64,000 bases of DNA from NCBI GenBank assembly GCA_020025175.1, contig JAHHSM010000001.1, forward strand, positions 1 through 64,000. Reading direction: 5' to 3'. How positions within the stretch are numbered: the stretch's first letter is position 1; each line of letters starts with the position of its first letter. This document shows, in pieces, positions 34,837 through 42,937 of the stretch. Both the position numbers and the translations under genes were made by a program. This DNA is from Oscillospiraceae bacterium (lineage in GTDB: Bacteria; Bacillota; Clostridia; Oscillospirales; Oscillospiraceae). A model generated the notes under the pieces. That model did not search any database and had not been told where the DNA came from. It worked only from the letters and a program-made list of their open reading frames with translations.

Positions 34837-36423
34837 TTACAACGAAGCTGTCACGATCTTTTCAGCACAGCGCAATCCGTCGGCTGCGGCAGACATGATT
34901 CCGCCGGCATAGCCTGCGCCTTCCCCGCAGGGGTAAAGACCCGCAACGGCGGATTGATAGGTTTCGCTGCTGCGCAAAATACGAACAGGGGAAGAAGAAC
35001 GGCTTTCTACAGCTGTTAAAACAGTGTCACCGTCATCGTATCCGGCAATGCGCTTGCCCAAAACGGGAAGGGCTTCTTCTAAGGCATCTGTAATAAAAGC
35101 AGGCAGGCATTCGTGAAGATCAGCCCAGCGCACACCGGGGCGATAGCTGGGGAGCACCTTGCCGGGACCGCTTGATGGGCGGTGCAAAAGAAAGTCTTCC
35201 ACGCGCTGTGCCGGTGCAATAAATTTTCCGCCGCCGAGGCGGAAGGCGGCCTCTTCCAGCTTCCGCTGGAATGCAATGCCGGAAAGAGGATGATCATTTT
35301 CAAAATCCGCAGGCTGGATACCCACCAGAAAACCGCCGTTGATATTCTCCCGATTACGGGCATATTCACTCATACCATTTGTAACCAGCCGTCCCTGCTC
35401 GGAGGCAGCTGCAACGACTTGTCCGCCGGGACAGACGCAGAAGGAAAATACACCTCGCCCGGCTTCGGTATGGCAGGAGAGCTTATAAGATGTGGGTGGG
35501 AGGGCAGGATGTCCTGCATACTGCTTATATTGGGCAAGGTCGATATCGGCCTGACGATGCTCAATGCGCACGCCTACAGCAAAGGGCTTTTGCTCCATGG
35601 GAATACCACGGCGATAGAGCATCTCAAAGGTATCCCTTGCACTGTGGCCAATCGCCAAAACAACGGTATCTGTTTCGATGAAGTCATCACAGCAGGAAAG
35701 GGTATGCACACCTGTGATGCGTCCGCTTTCGATTTTCAGGTCACTCAGACGATGATTGTATCGAATATCGCAGCCGAGGGAAAGCAGTTCCTGACGGAGA
35801 TTCTGCAAAACGAAAAAAAGTTGATCGGTACCGATATGAGGTTTGGCGTCAATGAGAATTTCTCCAGGCGCACCGTGCTGCACCAGCTGCTCCAAAATCC
35901 AGCGGTTGCGCAGATCGTGGGTGCCGGTGTTCAGCTTGCCGTCGGAAAAGGTACCTGCGCCGCCCTCGCCAAACTGGACATTGGAGGCGGGCGATAAAAG
36001 GCCTGTATTCCAAAAAAACGCCACATCCGCTTTGCGCTGCTCCACGGGTGCGCCGCGTTCCAGAAGAATTGGCTTTGCGCCGGCACGGGCAAGGAGAAGG
36101 GCACAGAAAAGGCCGGCGGGTCCTGCACCGACGATCACGGGACGTTTGCTGCCGGAATAAGCAGCAGCGGGGGGAGCATAGTGCTGTTTTACCACCTTGG
36201 TCACATGCTTGTCGCGGCAGTGTTTTAAAACCTTATCCTCGCTGCGGACTTTCACATTTACGGAATACACGATATAAACCTGCTTGCGGGCGTCCACGCT
36301 GCGGCGCACAATGCGTAAGTTTTCTAAAGCGGATATGGGCAAACGTAATTTTTCAGCGGCTTTTTGAGGGAGTACAGATTCGTCTTCATCAGGCAGCAGA
36401 CGGATATCATCGATGCGGAGCAT
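34837..36423 (-). CDS. FAD-dependent dehydrogenase (COG2509-like)
   Basis: A 528-residue flavoprotein. An N-terminal domain of about 90 residues precedes the dinucleotide-binding motif VIVGAGPAGLFCALLLARAG (about 95-114). FGEGGAGTFSDGKLNTG (about 150-166) and a C-terminal second FAD motif (GLYPCGEGAGYAGGIMSAA) are typical of this uncharacterised clostridial family, related to sulfide/thiol-type dehydrogenases. The substrate is unknown. ATG at 36423 is preferred because AAGGAGG lies 6 bases upstream; the ATG at 36429 abuts it. It is monocistronic with its own promoter. Confidence 0.85.
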   Translation of the reverse strand: MLRIDDIRLLPDEDESVLPQKAAEKLRLPISALENLRIVRRSVDARKQVYIVYSVNVKVRSEDKVLKHCRDKHVTKVVKQHYAPPAAAYSGSKRPVIVGAGPAGLFCALLLARAGAKPILLERGAPVEQRKADVAFFWNTGLLSPASNVQFGEGGAGTFSDGKLNTGTHDLRNRWILEQLVQHGAPGEILIDAKPHIGTDQLFFVLQNLRQELLSLGCDIRYNHRLSDLKIESGRITGVHTLSCCDDFIETDTVVLAIGHSARDTFEMLYRRGIPMEQKPFAVGVRIEHRQADIDLAQYKQYAGHPALPPTSYKLSCHTEAGRGVFSFCVCPGGQVVAAASEQGRLVTNGMSEYARNRENINGGFLVGIQPADFENDHPLSGIAFQRKLEEAAFRLGGGKFIAPAQRVEDFLLHRPSSGPGKVLPSYRPGVRWADLHECLPAFITDALEEALPVLGKRIAGYDDGDTVLTAVESRSSSPVRILRSSETYQSAVAGLYPCGEGAGYAGGIMSAAADGLRCAEKIVTASL

Positions 36424-36458
36424 GGGCATCCTCCTTAAAATAGACAGTTAATATATTT

Positions 36459-36487
36459 ATTATATATGAGCTGTTTGCCCTGTGCAA
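36459..36487 (-). promoter_or_regulatory. Promoter of the FAD-dependent dehydrogenase
   Basis: On the minus strand TTGCAC (36482-36487) and TATAAT (36459-36464) are separated by 17 bases, 36 bases before the start. Confidence 0.75.
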
Positions 36488-36507
36488 GAGACAGAACTTC
36501 CTAAAAT

Positions 36508-36547
36508 CACGCAAAAAAGCGTCCGAATTCGGACGCTTTTTTGCGTG
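36508..36547. terminator. Bidirectional terminator after the TSUP pair
   Basis: A fully palindromic hairpin of 20 base pairs with A and T runs inside the stem. It ends the minus-strand TSUP transcript, whose last gene stops at 36582. Confidence 0.85.
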
Positions 36548-36581
36548 AGGCAGATCAGGGAAAAGAAGGTTCCCAAGCGCG

Positions 36582-36986
36582 TTACCTTTTCCCTTCAGAC
36601 GGTTTCTTTTTTTTACTGGAAGGCCACAGCGTGGAAATGCCTGCCCAGAGGAGATAAAGTCCGAAGACTTTGCGCAACAGAGCAGTATCGATCAATACTG
36701 CGATGACAGCGCCGATAATGGCGCACACCATACCGATAGGGACCGCTGCGGTAATTACATCTTTACACAAATAGCCGTTTTTCTTGTGATAATAGAGAGA
36801 ACCGAGGGCTGTGGGCAGAAAGTAGAGAAGGTTAATGCAGCGAGCGATGGGGGTTTCGATATTCAAAAATAAGGTCATAATCAAAAGAAGCAGTGTGCCG
36901 CCGCCGATGCCAAATGCTGAGATGATTCCGGTGGCAAAACCTGCGATACAGGCAATGAGAAAATCTGTCATGTCAAATACCGCCAT
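36582..36986 (-). CDS. TSUP (TauE/SafE) family permease, second half-size subunit
   Basis: A 134-residue membrane protein with about four helices. It has the TSUP signature ISAFGIGGGTLLLLIMTLFL (about 23-42) and ends in a Lys-rich tail. Full TSUP exporters have about 250 residues and two such halves; here the halves are separate genes that overlap by 19 bases. A heterodimeric sulfite/sulfonate or other anion transporter is inferred. The substrate is unknown. Confidence 0.82.
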   Translation of the reverse strand: MAVFDMTDFLIACIAGFATGIISAFGIGGGTLLLLIMTLFLNIETPIARCINLLYFLPTALGSLYYHKKNGYLCKDVITAAVPIGMVCAIIGAVIAVLIDTALLRKVFGLYLLWAGISTLWPSSKKKKPSEGKR

Positions 36987-37318
36987 GCACCATAAAGAAT
37001 AAAAAGGGCAAACATACGTTTAAGCCACGTAGGCGGCATTTCGCGAAAAAGTTTTCCGCCAATCAAACCGCCTGCAGTTCCGCCAATCAAATAAGGAACC
37101 GCTGTTTGCCATGGAAAGTCAATAAAAAACAGCTGTACAACAAAGGAGATTGCGCAGATTGGAAAAATAATGGCAATTGTGGAGGCAAATGTTTCCTTGT
37201 CGCGCAGTGTGCTGTCCTTCAATAAAAGAGGCACCAGTACCATGCCTCCGCCACCACCGAAAAGACCGTTGATCAACCCTGCTGAGCTGCCTGCCATGCG
37301 ATAAAGTCCTTTTTTCAC
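36968..37318 (-). CDS. TSUP (TauE/SafE) family permease, first half-size subunit
   Basis: A roughly 116-residue membrane protein (counted from GTG at 37318) with about four helices and the signature GLINGLFGGGGGMVLVPLLL. Other possible starts are ATG at 37360, which lies inside a hairpin, and ATG at 37297. It overlaps the second half gene, so the two are translated together and likely form one permease. Confidence 0.78.
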   Translation of the reverse strand: MKKGLYRMAGSSAGLINGLFGGGGGMVLVPLLLKDSTLRDKETFASTIAIIFPICAISFVVQLFFIDFPWQTAVPYLIGGTAGGLIGGKLFREMPPTWLKRMFALFILYGAWRYLT

Positions 37319-37356
37319 GATACACCCACTTTCTGATCGTATGTACATCGGATTCA

Positions 37357-37385
37357 GCACAGAGGGAAATAGACTCCCTCTGTGC
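37357..37385. other. Hairpin between DUF1540 gene and TSUP pair
   Basis: An 11-base-pair perfect stem (37357-37367 with 37375-37385) and 7-base loop. No T-run follows on either strand, so it may only reduce read-through between the two minus-strand units. Confidence 0.5.
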
Positions 37386-37396
37386 CAATGGATGCG

Positions 37397-37567
37397 TTAC
37401 AGAGAAAAACTCTCGCAATCGGTGCACTTCACTTCAGTGGGATTGGCTTCGTGTGTGCCAACCTGAATAAAGTTCAATGCACAGTAATCCTCGTCCTTGC
37501 AGTGATGTGCACACTGGGTGACAGAGCACTTGATGGACTTATTAGGGGTACAGCAACAATTGGACAT
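37397..37567 (-). CDS. DUF1540 Cys-rich small protein
   Basis: A 56-residue protein with eleven Cys residues in a metal-ligand pattern (CCC, then CSVTQCAHHCKDEDYC and CTDCESF). This matches DUF1540, a small family common in spore-forming Firmicutes and presumed to bind metal. ATG at 37567 is chosen, with GGAGG 7 bases upstream. The function is unknown. Confidence 0.85.
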   Translation of the reverse strand: MSNCCCTPNKSIKCSVTQCAHHCKDEDYCALNFIQVGTHEANPTEVKCTDCESFSL

Positions 37568-37899
37568 AACGTTACCTCCGGATTTCATTCTGTCCTCCGC
37601 AGAAACGACGCGATACCCGTATCGTTGTTTCGCCGTAGGACGAAAAAGTGTTGGGAAAGCTTTTGCTTTCCATAGTCGTTAGTGTGCACATGAAATTGAA
37701 AACTATGCAAAAAATTTTTTATTTTAAATATTTTAAAATTCGGTTTCTGTCTTGTGATCGGCATGGGGGATGGCGGTTGCCAACGGCAGAGAATTGTGTA
37801 TATAATAAGAGTGCCGATACAGATGCAGTCATCGTCGGATATGGATCTTGGGGATCAGGTGTATCGGTACCATTACTTCTTAAAGGAGGAAACGATAGA
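37568..37899. promoter_or_regulatory. Divergent control region with shared CGATAC inverted repeats
   Basis: This 332-base gap separates the DUF1540 gene (minus) from the aminotransferase gene (plus). On the plus strand TTGCCA (37777-37782), 18 bases and TATAAT (37801-37806) form a good promoter. CCGATAC (37814-37820) and GTATCGG (37861-37867) then form a long-range stem in the leader. A second palindrome with the same half-site, CGATACCCGTATCG, lies at 37611-37624 before the DUF1540 gene. The shared half-sites suggest one regulator for both genes. The rest of the gap is AT-rich with nothing recognised. Confidence 0.5.
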
Positions 37900-39084
37900 A
37901 TGGATCAGGAATTGATTTCCAGAGATACCGGGTATGTTATGCAAAGCCGCGGAAGATTTCCCATTGCCATTGATCATGGGCAGGGCGCGCTGCTTTACGA
38001 TACCGAAGGAAAAGAATATGTGGATTTTACATCCGGCGTTGGTATGAACTGTCTGGGGTATGGAAACTGGAAATGGGCCAGTGCTGTGGGTGCGCAGGCA
38101 CTGCGCCTTGCCCATGTATCGGGGCTGTTTTACAGTGAACCCTATACTGCGCTGGCAGAGCAGCTGTGCAAACGCTCCGGCATGAGCACGGCGCTGTTTG
38201 TAAGCGACGGCGCACAGGCCAATGAACGCATGATCCATTTGGCAAGGAAATACAGTTTCGATAAATATGGACATGGACGCAGTACGATCATCACGCTGAA
38301 TCATTCCTTCCATGGCAACACCCTGACAACCATGGCTGCCACGGGACAAGCCATTTATCATCAGTATTTTTTCCCCTTTACGGAGGGCTTCCGTTATGCA
38401 CAGGCAAATGATATTGATTCCATTCGCGAAACGGGTGGGGATGATGTATGCGCTGTGATGCTGGAGCTGGTGCAGGGCGAGGGCGGTATATATCCGATGG
38501 ATCAGGAATTTGTGCATCAGCTGGCGGTGCTGTGCGCAGAAAATGACTGGCTGCTGCTCGTTGATGAAGTGCAGACGGGCATCGGCCGCACAGGAACACT
38601 GTTTGCTTATCAGCAATACGGAATTTTGCCCGATGTGCTGAGTTTTGCACAGGGAATTGGCGGCGGCTTGCCCCTTGGAGGCATTTTGGCAAATGATAAA
38701 TGCAGAGCGGTACTGGATTCCGGCATGTATGCGGCAACATTGGGCAGCAGTACCGTAGCCTGCGCAGGTGGTTTGTCTGTTTTAGAGCAGTTGGACGATG
38801 CCCTGCTGGAAGAGGTCAAAATCAAGGGCGAATTTATCTGCGATTTTATTGCGGGCCTGCCCAGTCCCTATGTTGCAGATGTGCGCGGCATGGGTTTGAT
38901 GATTGGCGTTCAGACCCAGGGAATCGATCAAAAAGATCTGGCACAGAGGCTGATGGATGCAGGACTTCTGGTGCTCACAGACGATGGAAACACGCTGCGG
39001 CTGATGCCGCCGTTGACGATCACAAAGGAAGAGATCATGGCAGGGCTTGCAATCATGCAGCGTGTTTTGTGCGACGCATCATAA
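37900..39084 (+). CDS. Class III aminotransferase homolog (ArgD-like) lacking the PLP lysine
   Basis: A 394-residue relative of acetylornithine and ornithine aminotransferases. The fold landmarks are present: FTSGVGMNCLGYGN, LLLVDEVQTGIGRTG with the PLP-binding Asp222, and DVLSFAQGIGGGLPLGG. In active enzymes the last motif reads SFAKGIGGG, and its Lys forms the Schiff base with PLP; here codon 251 (38650-38652) is CAG, Gln. The usual GAEANE is GAQANE, and FHGRT is FHGNT. The frame is otherwise intact and well conserved. It may be a pseudoenzyme, a changed activity, or a sequence error at one base. ATG at 37900 follows AAAGGAGG. No arg genes are nearby. Confidence 0.85.
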   Translation: MDQELISRDTGYVMQSRGRFPIAIDHGQGALLYDTEGKEYVDFTSGVGMNCLGYGNWKWASAVGAQALRLAHVSGLFYSEPYTALAEQLCKRSGMSTALFVSDGAQANERMIHLARKYSFDKYGHGRSTIITLNHSFHGNTLTTMAATGQAIYHQYFFPFTEGFRYAQANDIDSIRETGGDDVCAVMLELVQGEGGIYPMDQEFVHQLAVLCAENDWLLLVDEVQTGIGRTGTLFAYQQYGILPDVLSFAQGIGGGLPLGGILANDKCRAVLDSGMYAATLGSSTVACAGGLSVLEQLDDALLEEVKIKGEFICDFIAGLPSPYVADVRGMGLMIGVQTQGIDQKDLAQRLMDAGLLVLTDDGNTLRLMPPLTITKEEIMAGLAIMQRVLCDAS

Positions 39085-39091
39085 AAAAGAA

Positions 39092-39136
39092 AAAAGCGCA
39101 GACAGTTCCATACGATTGGGATTGCCTGCGCTTTTG
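39092..39136 (+). terminator. Terminator of the aminotransferase gene
   Basis: AAAAGCGCAG (39092-39101) pairs with CTGCGCTTTT (39126-39135), with one more C-G pair beyond a mismatch. T-run TTTT ends the 3' arm. Confidence 0.75.
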
Positions 39137-39146
39137 TGCAGTAGAA

Positions 39147-39176
39147 GGAAAAAAGACCGCCCGGAAAAGGGCGGTC
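39147..39176 (-). terminator. Terminator read from the minus strand
   Basis: GACCGCCC (39155-39162) pairs with GGGCGGTC (39169-39176). On the minus strand TTTTTTCC follows the stem, so it should end the mgtE transcript that comes from 39490, about 310 bases away. Confidence 0.65.
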
Positions 39177-39184
39177 CAAACATA

Positions 39185-39253
39185 CCATACCTGGCGGTAT
39201 GGAAATTCGCAGAATCCGCTGCCTGAGTTCATGTTTCAGGCAGCGGATTCTGC
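39185..39253. repeat. Two further hairpins in the intergenic region
   Basis: CCATACC with GGTATGG (39185-39202, loop TGGC), then a perfect 18-base-pair stem (39209-39226 with 39236-39253, 9-base loop). Neither has a T-run. The remainder of the 405-base gap (39254-39489) is AT-rich and holds nothing I can name. Confidence 0.6.
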
Positions 39254-39489
39254 ATAAGAGAGAGTAAGGAAAAGAAAGAATTTTTTAGGTTACTTCTTGC
39301 TTGCAAATAAAGAATACCACAATATGGTGTCGAATTTTTGAACGAATTATAAAAAAAGAATGAATAATCTGTGAATAATACATTTTTGTGGAGAAACCTG
39401 TGGATTTTGTGGAAAAAATGAAAAAAGCCGTCTGTTTTCGCCAGTGGCTTAACATAATTCCAGTGCATTGCCACCCGGCTGGATAGGCC

Positions 39490-40869
39490 TCAAATCCCCA
39501 GCAAAAGGGTGGCGACACGAAAATAAATCAGCAGCGACAGAGCATCCACCACAGTGGTGATAAAGGGAGAAGCCATGACCGCAGGGTCAAATCCAACCTT
39601 TTCCGCCAAAATAGGAAGGCTGGAGCCGACGACTTTTGCACACAGCACAGTGCAGATCAAGGTGAGGCAAACGACCAGTGCAACTGCAATGGTCACATCG
39701 GGATTGTGCATCAGCCAGTGATCCACCAGCATCATTTTTATAAAGTTCGCTGCTGCCAGCAGCACACCGCAGATCATAGCAACCCGCGCTTCCTTCCAGA
39801 TTACGCGCAGCGTATCGCGGAACCCCACTTCGCCCAGAGACAGTGCGCGGATGACTGCGGTAGATGCCTGTGTACCGGAGTTGCCGCCGGTGCCGGAAAG
39901 CATGGGGATAAATGCGGTAAGCACGGCACAAGCCATGAGGGAATTTTCAAAATATGTGAGGATCAAACCTGTGAATGTGGCAGAGAGCATCAGCATCATC
40001 AGCCACGGGGAGCGGGCTTTGACCGTTTCCAAAACACCGGTTTTGAGGTAGGGTTTGTCAGAAGGCATAATTGCCGCCATCTTTTCCATATCCTCGGTGG
40101 CCTCGGCCTCCATAACGTCCATAGCATCATCAATGGTGATAATGCCCACCAGACGGTGCTCTTTATCCACCACAGGCATGGCAATAAAGTCATACTTGCT
40201 GAACATCTGAGAAACGGTTTCCTGATCGTCCAATGTTTGGATGCAGACAATGGAGCTGTCCATAATATCACTGATAATATCATCCGAGTCGGACAACAGC
40301 AGGGTGCGAACAGAGACAACACCGGTTAAAATGCGGCTTTCGTTGACCACATAGCAAATGTAAATCGTTTCTTTATCCACGCCGGTACGGCGAATACGCT
40401 TGAAAGCATCGCGCACAGTCATGTCGGCGGTCAGGCTGACAAATTCGGTGGTCATGATGCTGCCGGCACTGTCTTCGGGGTATTTCATCAATTCGTTAAT
40501 CGTTTTACGGCTTTCCGGGTCACAATGGCGAAGGATGCGGTGTACCACACTGGCAGGCATCTCTTCAATCACGTCAACCGTATCATCAAGATACATTTCG
40601 TCCAGCACTTCTCGCAGCTCGGTATCGGAAAAGGATTGGATCAGCAGCTCCTGCTGGTCATTGTCCATTTCAACGAAGGTTTCCGCAGCCAGCTCTTTGG
40701 GGAGCAGACGAAACAAAATCGGTAATCGATCTTCGGGAAATTCCGATAATAAGAGCGCAATATCTGCTGCCTCCATATCCACGATTTGTTCTCGCGCAAC
40801 GGCATAGTTTCCGGCTGTGAGCAGCGCTTCGATAAAATCGACGACCAAATCCAAATGTTCTTTCTGCAT
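39490..40869 (-). CDS. mgtE: Magnesium transporter MgtE
   Basis: A 459-residue Mg2+ channel. The N-terminal MgtE domain (about 10-130), two CBS domains (about 135-255; MTTEFVSLTADMTVRDAFKRI) and five C-terminal transmembrane helices (about 285-455) are present. The pore signature MLSGTGGNSGTQASTAVIRALSLGE is clear. ATG at 40869 follows AAGGAGG by 8 bases; an earlier in-frame ATG at 40890 lies upstream of that site. Expression is controlled by the M-box in its leader. Confidence 0.95.
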   Translation of the reverse strand: MQKEHLDLVVDFIEALLTAGNYAVAREQIVDMEAADIALLLSEFPEDRLPILFRLLPKELAAETFVEMDNDQQELLIQSFSDTELREVLDEMYLDDTVDVIEEMPASVVHRILRHCDPESRKTINELMKYPEDSAGSIMTTEFVSLTADMTVRDAFKRIRRTGVDKETIYICYVVNESRILTGVVSVRTLLLSDSDDIISDIMDSSIVCIQTLDDQETVSQMFSKYDFIAMPVVDKEHRLVGIITIDDAMDVMEAEATEDMEKMAAIMPSDKPYLKTGVLETVKARSPWLMMLMLSATFTGLILTYFENSLMACAVLTAFIPMLSGTGGNSGTQASTAVIRALSLGEVGFRDTLRVIWKEARVAMICGVLLAAANFIKMMLVDHWLMHNPDVTIAVALVVCLTLICTVLCAKVVGSSLPILAEKVGFDPAVMASPFITTVVDALSLLIYFRVATLLLGI

Positions 40870-40947
40870 GGGTAAAACCTCCTTTTCCATAGCCTAAGGT
40901 GCAAATAGTATGTGTGACAAGGAGGGAAAAGTTGCATAAATGGCAAC

Positions 40948-40993
40948 AAAAAAACCTCCGCGCTATCTGATCAATCCGATAAGCGGGCGGAGG
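40948..40993 (-). terminator. Terminator of the M-box expression platform
   Basis: On the minus strand CCTCCGCCCGCTTATC pairs with GATAGCGCGGAGG and is followed by TTTTTTT (plus positions 40948-40954). It lies between the aptamer and mgtE, as expected for a switch that turns off by early termination. Confidence 0.85.
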
Positions 40994-41040
40994 ATAAAAA
41001 CAAGCAAAGGACTGCACAGCGTTACACTGTGCAGAGAACT

Positions 41041-41185
41041 GTCCACCGTTCGAGCTTTAGCATCACAGGGCGGTGGTATTGTGTTAGAGAATGCCTTGGA
41101 TTCGACATCCCCTGCTGACCATCTGACAGTGTCTCCACTGCTGCGCGGCAACAATCCGTATCCCTGAGGTAGCCTTGCCTACCGG
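41041..41185 (-). promoter_or_regulatory. M-box (ykoK) magnesium riboswitch
   Basis: Read on the minus strand, the leader of mgtE contains the M-box landmarks: GGTAGGCAAGGCTACC near the start, GGATACGG...GCTGCC-like pairing, and the diagnostic end GATGCTAAAGCTC. An extra stem, CTGCACAGTG...CGCTGTGCAG (41014-41036), follows before the terminator. High Mg2+ is expected to favour termination and low Mg2+ read-through. The call rests on conserved core bases and location; a covariance search would settle the borders. Confidence 0.85.
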
Positions 41186-41217
41186 AAACGATCTATTTTG
41201 AATAATTGTCCTTATTT

Positions 41218-41246
41218 ATACTATGCCAATTGACATAGCGTGTCAA
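41218..41246 (-). promoter_or_regulatory. Promoter of the M-box/mgtE unit
   Basis: On the minus strand a perfect TTGACA (41241-41246) and TAGTAT (41218-41223) are 17 bases apart. TTGACA and TGTCAA form an inverted repeat across the -35 and spacer. Confidence 0.85.
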
Positions 41247-41346
41247 GCTTTTTTAAAAAACTTTGCTTTTGTGGGAAACGGGAAAAGGCAGAACATATTT
41301 TTTCGAATCAATACAGCGAAAAGTTTTCAGAAATCTGTAGTTTTAT

Positions 41347-41376
41347 TTGCGAAAGAATGGGGAGTTGTGCTATAAT
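41347..41376 (+). promoter_or_regulatory. Promoter of pyrE-radC
   Basis: TTGCGA (41347-41352) and TATAAT (41371-41376) with an 18-base spacer, about 75 bases before pyrE. Confidence 0.7.
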
Positions 41377-41450
41377 TTATAGTTATACAGGTATGTAGAA
41401 AGAATGCGTATCCCATGGACACGCAATCAATCCAGAGGAGGAAACAGTTT

Positions 41451-42122
41451 ATGACTTATCAGGAAGAATTTATTCGCTTTATGGTGGACTCCGGTGTGCT
41501 GACTTTTGGTGATTTCACCACCAAGAGCGGTCGTAAGACCCCATATTTTGTGAATACCGGCAACTACAAAACTGGCGCACAGGCGGCGCGCTTGGGGGAT
41601 TATTATGCAGCCTGCATTCAGGAAAACATGCCGGAAGGAATCGATGCGCTCTTTGGTCCCGCTTACAAGGGAATTCCTCTGGTTACAACAGCGTCTGCGT
41701 CCTTGTATCGCAACTATGACCGTGATCTTCCCTATTGCTTTAACCGCAAGGAAGTAAAGGATCATGGTGAAGGCGGCAGCATGGTCGGCTATAAGCCCAA
41801 AGACGGCGACCGTATTGCGATCGTAGAGGATGTTGTCACCGCAGGCACCGCAGTGCGCGAGAGCATCGAGTTTTTCAAGGGTGTTGCCGATGTCAAGATT
41901 GTGGCATTGTTTGTTTCCGTGGATCGTATGGAGCGCGGCACCGGCCTTCAGACCACACTGAATGAGCTGCGTGAAGAGTATGGCATTGCGGTGTATCCGA
42001 TCGTTACCGTGCGTCAGATCATTGATATGATGCACAATCAGGAAGTGGACGGCAAAATCGTCATCGACGACGAGATGAAGGACCGTATGGAAGCATATCT
42101 TTGTGAATATGGTGGAAAATAA
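41451..42122 (+). CDS. pyrE: Orotate phosphoribosyltransferase
   Basis: A 223-residue enzyme that makes orotidine 5'-phosphate from orotate and PRPP in pyrimidine synthesis. The PRPP-binding loop VEDVVTAGTAVRE (about 139-151) and the FGPAYKGIPL stretch are typical. ATG at 41451 follows AGAGGAGG; an earlier in-frame ATG at 41415 lies upstream of that site. Other pyr genes are not adjacent. Codon use suggests good expression. radC follows after 15 bases. Confidence 0.95.
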   Translation: MTYQEEFIRFMVDSGVLTFGDFTTKSGRKTPYFVNTGNYKTGAQAARLGDYYAACIQENMPEGIDALFGPAYKGIPLVTTASASLYRNYDRDLPYCFNRKEVKDHGEGGSMVGYKPKDGDRIAIVEDVVTAGTAVRESIEFFKGVADVKIVALFVSVDRMERGTGLQTTLNELREEYGIAVYPIVTVRQIIDMMHNQEVDGKIVIDDEMKDRMEAYLCEYGGK

Positions 42123-42137
42123 GGATCGCTGATTCCT

Positions 42138-42830
42138 GTGGAAAAGAAAGAGAATCTGCATGCGGGACATCGGCAGCGCAAGAAACAGCAATTTTTAGAG
42201 CATGGCCTGGGTGCCTTTGCATCCCATGAAGCACTGGAACTTTTGCTGTATTATGCGGTTCCGCGCATGGATACCAACCGTATCGCCCATGCACTGCTGA
42301 AACGGTTCGGCAGTTTAAATGCTGTGTTCTCCGCACCGATCTCGGAATTGACACAAGTGGACGGTGTGGGAGAAAATACGGCATTGTTGATTCGCCTTGT
42401 ACCGCAGATTTATCGGCGCAGTTTGACGGAGCTCGATCAGCCCGGTCAGGTGATTGGGGACTGTGAAGCGGCAGGCGAATTTCTCAAAAAATATTTCTGG
42501 AGCGAGCGCAATGAAATTGTGCTGGAAGTATGTTTGGATGGCAAGTGCCGCCTGATTGCCTGCCATAAGCTGGGAGAAGGCGGTGCAAGTTCCAGCGCGT
42601 TTAACCTGAGAGATGCGGTGCGTTATGCATTGGCAGATAATGCGATGTATGTCTATCTTGCCCATAATCACCCCAGCGGCCTTGCGATTCCTTCACAGGC
42701 GGATATTGCGGTGACCAGATCTGTGCAGGAAAGCCTGCGGGCGGTTGGAATCTGCCTGATGGATCACATTGTTGTAGCGGAAAATGATTTTACCTCCATG
42801 GCAGCCAGCGGATTGCTGGAGCGTTGGTAA
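42138..42830 (+). CDS. radC: RadC family JAB-domain protein
   Basis: A 230-residue protein with an N-terminal helix-hairpin-helix-like region (about 25-90) and a C-terminal JAMM metalloprotease-like domain (about 110-230) with the motif AHNHPSGLAIPSQAD near 175. Its cellular role is not settled; early links to DNA repair are weak. It starts with GTG at 42138 with AAGGA upstream and shares the pyrE transcript. Confidence 0.92.
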   Translation: MEKKENLHAGHRQRKKQQFLEHGLGAFASHEALELLLYYAVPRMDTNRIAHALLKRFGSLNAVFSAPISELTQVDGVGENTALLIRLVPQIYRRSLTELDQPGQVIGDCEAAGEFLKKYFWSERNEIVLEVCLDGKCRLIACHKLGEGGASSSAFNLRDAVRYALADNAMYVYLAHNHPSGLAIPSQADIAVTRSVQESLRAVGICLMDHIVVAENDFTSMAASGLLERW

Positions 42831-42845
42831 AGAATGACAGTTGCA

Positions 42846-42877
42846 GTCTGCCCATGAAGATGGGCAGACGCTTATTT
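42846..42877 (+). terminator. Terminator after radC
   Basis: A perfect 10-base-pair stem (42846-42855 with 42860-42869) around GAAG, followed by GCTTATTT. Confidence 0.75.
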
Positions 42878-42937
42878 CTGAAAAGAGCACGGCTTGATCT
42901 GTGCAAGTGGTTTAGTAGATAAAGCGAGGTCGCGAAA

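Noticed and set aside
39209..39253. Perfect inverted repeat as an insertion sequence end
   Set aside because: No transposase, no second copy and no target-site duplication in the region.
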